Source of the DNA: Nymphaea colorata | Taxonomy: Eukaryota; Streptophyta; Magnoliopsida; Nymphaeales; Nymphaeaceae | Direction of reading: 5' to 3' | Length of the DNA: 64,000 nucleotides | NCBI RefSeq assembly: GCF_008831285.2 | Contig: NC_045147.1 | Location: 22,530,981-22,594,980 of the forward strand | Shown: piece by piece, positions 60,576 to 64,000 of the stretch | Layout: every line of letters begins with the position of its first letter | Numbering within the stretch: the first letter of the stretch is position 1 | Made by a program: the position numbers and the translations under genes | The notes under the pieces: model-generated | What the model saw: only the letters and a program-made list of their open reading frames with translations | What the model was told of the DNA's origin: nothing | The model's database searches: none

Positions 60576-61325
60576 CTCTCTCCCTCTCCGTCTCAAGAAG
60601 ACGCTTCACTTTCTTGCACTAGTCCTAATTTTGCCTTGGTACTCGAAGGGGCAGCAACTCTTATCCACCAGACGGCTTTAGATGGGAGAGAAGGTAAGGA
60701 GGGAGAGGAACAGAGAACGAGAGAGACGGGAGAAGTGAAGCAGCAAGCAAGCAAGAACAGCCAGTAGTGGGATGATGCTATTGGCTTAGCCCTTGAACGG
60801 GTCGGACCTGATCTGGAACTTTTAGATCTGGATTCATCCGCGATTTTGAACTTGCCCCTGGCTGCCATAAGTCAGAATCAACGGATCGAGGCCACTCGGG
60901 TAACGAAGTAAGAAACGGATCGGTAGCCAGACTTTAGTTTCAATCAAGAGAGGCCGAATCCAAATCCAGATCCGAACAAGATGACCACTTGGTACAGTTG
61001 AACTCAGGTCCGAAGTACGTGTTCTAGTGCTGGATCCAAGAAAATCTGCCTCCCACATTTACCCTTTTTACCATGGTAAAAAAGTTCAAAGTTAACAACC
61101 TCAAGTCTTTTCTTGCATTTTTACAACGAAATAAAGAGAGAACATCGATCCAGATGGAAACCTGATCCAAGTTGGAATTTGAGAAGAAAGTTGCTTGTTT
61201 TCTGTTACTTGTAAGTGTCAACTGGATCTCTATCAATTCATACTGTGATCCAAATCAAATGGGACATGGACTTACCGAATTTCAACCGAAATCCAGTCAA
61301 GTAATTCTACCTTAGGATATCCCCT

Positions 61326-61398
61326 AGGGGTTGGCATAATGGAAGACCCCAGCTGCCCACTAGCCTCCACTCCGACTCCGTCCATTACGCCAACCCCT
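61326..61398. repeat. Inverted repeat with 18-bp arms
   Basis: aggggttggcataatgga (61326-61343) and tccattacgccaacccct (61381-61398) are reverse complements with one mismatch, around a 37-base C-rich spacer. It could be a small MITE or an RNA hairpin. It is not next to any coding exon. Confidence 0.8.
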
Positions 61399-62530
61399 TG
61401 CCGTCGTTGGTCCGACCAACTATACTGAACCCTTGCCTCCGCTCCTTTTTCCTTGCAAAGTCATTCAATCACTAAAATATTTATGTTAGCTGTTAATATC
61501 TCGCTAATATAGTGACAACATTGAAATGCAAGTCGATACAATGATAAGCCCCAATTTTTTGTATGGTCAGCACTAATGGCATTTATTGTCGAGAAAAACG
61601 ACAAAAAAGTTACGTGGGAATCGGACATACCGAAAGTTGCTCTCAACTTTGATAAGACCAGATATACGTGTGGTTGACGTCGTTTAGCAACTTAATTATC
61701 TGAATAGTCATGTTCTACATGCTTCCATAAGAATATATTTGATAGCGACTACAGTTTCCTCTAAGTGCTTAATGTATTAACTCGAAGGACCTAATGATTA
61801 GAAACTATGAAACACCAAAAATATATACATTGTTCACAAGATTATAAAGGATTTAGTGATTCTATCTTATTCTATCTTTTTTCTGAGGTTCAGGATTGCA
61901 TCGAGATTTGAGTATAAGCGAGACACCTAGCAATTGAAGTGCAGCGGGTCAACAATTTATAGTACAGGAAAAATAGCACCGATGAGAATCAAACTGGCGA
62001 TTGACATGCCAACCTCACCAACTCGTTCAAACATAACTGGTAAAATCATGCTGCTAATTTTTTCGGGTAGTGTAAATGGTGTTCTCCCATAAATTCAGTT
62101 TAGATGAATTAACCATCTATGTCATTTATATTTTCCATTTTCTTGATTCCAGCTTTCTCGTGTAATTACCAAAAAAAAAAAAATCCAGACAAGGTTCAAC
62201 ATGTGTATCTATACGAAAGACCACCGCAAGTTCTTGAAATACCGGACAAAAGGGTATCTTTTATTTTGCCTGCTACAAAACGCATTTAATATTAAAGACG
62301 TTATAATCTGATTTTCAAAAAAGTTTGAGTTATTTAAACTGATATTTGCCGTTAAATTCATGTTTAAATTGTGTCATGCTTTTTCCATATATCTTCTGGT
62401 AAATGATGGAAGAAAGCAAACGTTAATCGGAGAAGCAAAATCTAGCATGAAGTAAAGAGTCAGAAAAATTCGCTGGCTTGTTAGTTTAAAAATACTGATT
62501 AAATGAACACATACAAGTTTAAAAATATTC

Positions 62531-62724
62531 CATTGTGACTGGTGGGCAGTTACCCACACTTGTATATATATAAAGATAAATATTTAATATTATCGTTTAA
62601 AAATAAATAACTTTTAAGAGATTGATATAAAAATAAATATTTAATATTATAATTTAAAAATAACTAAATTTTAAAATACTAGTATGAGTAACTGCTCACA
62701 CCAGTCACAATACCAGTCACAATG
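62531..62724. mobile_element. MITE-like element of the palindromic repeat family, copy E
   Basis: Ends are the perfect 12-base inverted repeat cattgtgactgg (62531-62542) and ccagtcacaatg (62713-62724). The inverted similarity continues inward at the left end (tgggcagttacccac) and from a second ccagtcacaat at 62701 (gagtaactgctcacaccagt). The body is AT-rich with two copies of aaataaatatttaatattat-like sequence. It has no coding capacity. Its left end matches copy B and gives the best view of the family's termini. A target-site duplication was not identified with confidence. Confidence 0.6.
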
Positions 62725-64000
62725 TGACTACGCCACTGTTAGCATTAATGGATGGACTCATATGAATTGGTGGATAACTATACCGTAATGTTCAATGTCA
62801 ACCCATATTTTAAAGGGTTGAAGCAATGCCAGCCTCCAAACGTTCAATCCCTATTACTTGAAGGTAAATACTCCAGATTGGAGTTTTGAAGGTAAAATAT
62901 TATGTTGGCTTCAAGAGCGGAACCAAGATTTTTTTGTCGTAAAGGTCAAACTATAGTTTCAAAATTTTAATAACGGCCGAAATAAAAATTTTCTAATTTT
63001 TCATATACGCAAAACTATTTTTTTTTTAGATTTACATAGAAATATTTAAGTTTTTAAAATCATACTGATTTTAGAAAATGAATCTTAAGAAAATATGATT
63101 TTCATAAGGAATTGAATATCTTAATCCCCATGTTATTTAAAAAAAAAAAGTTTTTTGAGGGCTATTCGGGTACCCATCGTATGATGGGTCAAGCTTCTAT
63201 TCGACTTAGGATACAACACAATAAGAAAAAGCTAGCCAGGTCAGACCATCTTGAGCCCTTCTCTTTGTATTTTATCTTCATAAACAAAATGCAGCAGCTT
63301 TTTTTTTTTTTTTTTTTTCAGAGAACATAAACTATTGATGAACCAATGATAACTTTTAAGAAATTAAAAAAGAAAACGCGAAAATTTTGGAGCAAGGATA
63401 GACATCAAATAGAAGAACTTTTTTGAGAATATGGATTGAGCCGAACTTACCTACAAAGGTTTTCTGTCTACTTGAGCCCAACTTTGTTGAGCATCGCGTA
63501 AACGTATCGCCATAATTTTAGTGTGACAGTTAAGTACACAAACTAATTTTAAAAATAAAAAACGATTAAAGACCATCGTTTTTTCAAAATTATTTTTTAT
63601 AAAATAACAGAGGAGAAAATCCATAAGTTATTATGTATATATATATATATATTAAAAAAATAAATCATACATTAATTAAAAAAAAAACTTTGCTTAAAAA
63701 TAATGAAAAGCTGTAACATGTTTCTCTTGTTGAACCCGAATCCTACTATCAACAACCGAGAAGGTATTGCGTTAAGATTTCAATAACCAACACAGGATTC
63801 TGAAATAGTAAAAACTTAAATTCAAAATGAACAGGGGCAGTCAATTTCCACTAAGAAAATAAAAAATTAAACGGCACGACCCTCGCGGGAGAAGGGACTT
63901 TGTTTGTCAATCGTCTCTTTTGAAAGAGAGAATCTTTCTAACAGTATCATCATTACCGTTTCATACACATTTCTTTCTCGCCATCCAAGAAAAAAGTGGT

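Larger units (their letters stand above)
60576..64000. other. CLPP5 promoter side and repeat-bearing spacer
   Basis: The first few hundred bases (60576-60900) should hold the CLPP5 leader and promoter. The rest is AT-rich with an 18-bp-stem hairpin at 61326-61398, a MITE-like element at 62531-62724, a poly-T run at about 63299-63319 and an AT run near 63634-63652. No further gene recognised; small frames here match nothing known. Confidence 0.4.

Noticed and set aside
1-64000. CRISPR array, bacterial operon, tRNA or rRNA gene, integrated organelle or virus sequence
   Set aside because: No regularly spaced repeats with unique spacers, no ribosomal or tRNA core sequences and no such proteins were seen. 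The tandem repeats present are minisatellites or simple duplications.

Overview
This is nuclear DNA of a flowering plant. The evidence is split genes with GT-AG introns of 0.1 to 2.6 kb, plant-only families (nicotianamine synthase, group IIe WRKY, PLS-class PPR, plastid ClpP5, a plant E(z) protein), AT-rich spacers, and many microsatellites and small dispersed repeats. The species cannot be fixed from sequence alone. No bacterial, organellar or viral block was seen.

Layout, left to right. (1) 1-1254, minus: the first two exons of a TENA_E-like thiamin-salvage gene that runs off the left edge. (2) 1255-11286: spacer with repeats and a decayed coding-like stretch near 4.67-5.14 kb. (3) 11287-12255, plus: intronless nicotianamine synthase. 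(4) 13738-15459, minus: intronless PPR protein with an E/E+ tail. (5) 16798-16977, minus: the 59-codon mitochondrial COX5C subunit. (6) 18158-31691, minus: a 13.5-kb Polycomb histone methyltransferase of the SWINGER/CURLY LEAF type. I resolved it into 19 coding exons that join in frame to 834 residues, including one GC-AG intron inside the SET domain. (7) 33304-38951, plus: a UBC32-type, ER-anchored ubiquitin-conjugating enzyme in five exons (322 residues), head-to-head with the Polycomb gene. (8) 38952-47733: repeat-rich spacer. (9) 47734-49410, plus: a three-exon group IIe WRKY factor (255 residues). (10) 49411-55849: spacer with a six-copy 56-bp minisatellite and a 135-bp inverted repeat. 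(11) 55850-60575, minus: a nine-exon plastid CLPP5 (291 residues, catalytic triad intact). (12) 60576-64000: spacer with a hairpin and a MITE-like element.

The genes do not form one pathway. They are ordinary housekeeping and regulatory loci for thiamin salvage, metal chelation, organelle RNA processing, respiration, Polycomb silencing, ER-associated degradation, transcription and plastid proteolysis. I found no new multi-gene system. The most interesting points are structural: a repeat of about 640 bp shared by introns of the adjacent Polycomb and E2 genes, the GC-AG intron, a dispersed family with a GTGGGCAATTGCCCAC palindrome, the young inverted repeat near 54 kb, and a microsatellite directly against a CLPP5 splice donor.

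Exon borders come from reading splice consensus and keeping frame against remembered family sequences. No alignment or transcript data were used.
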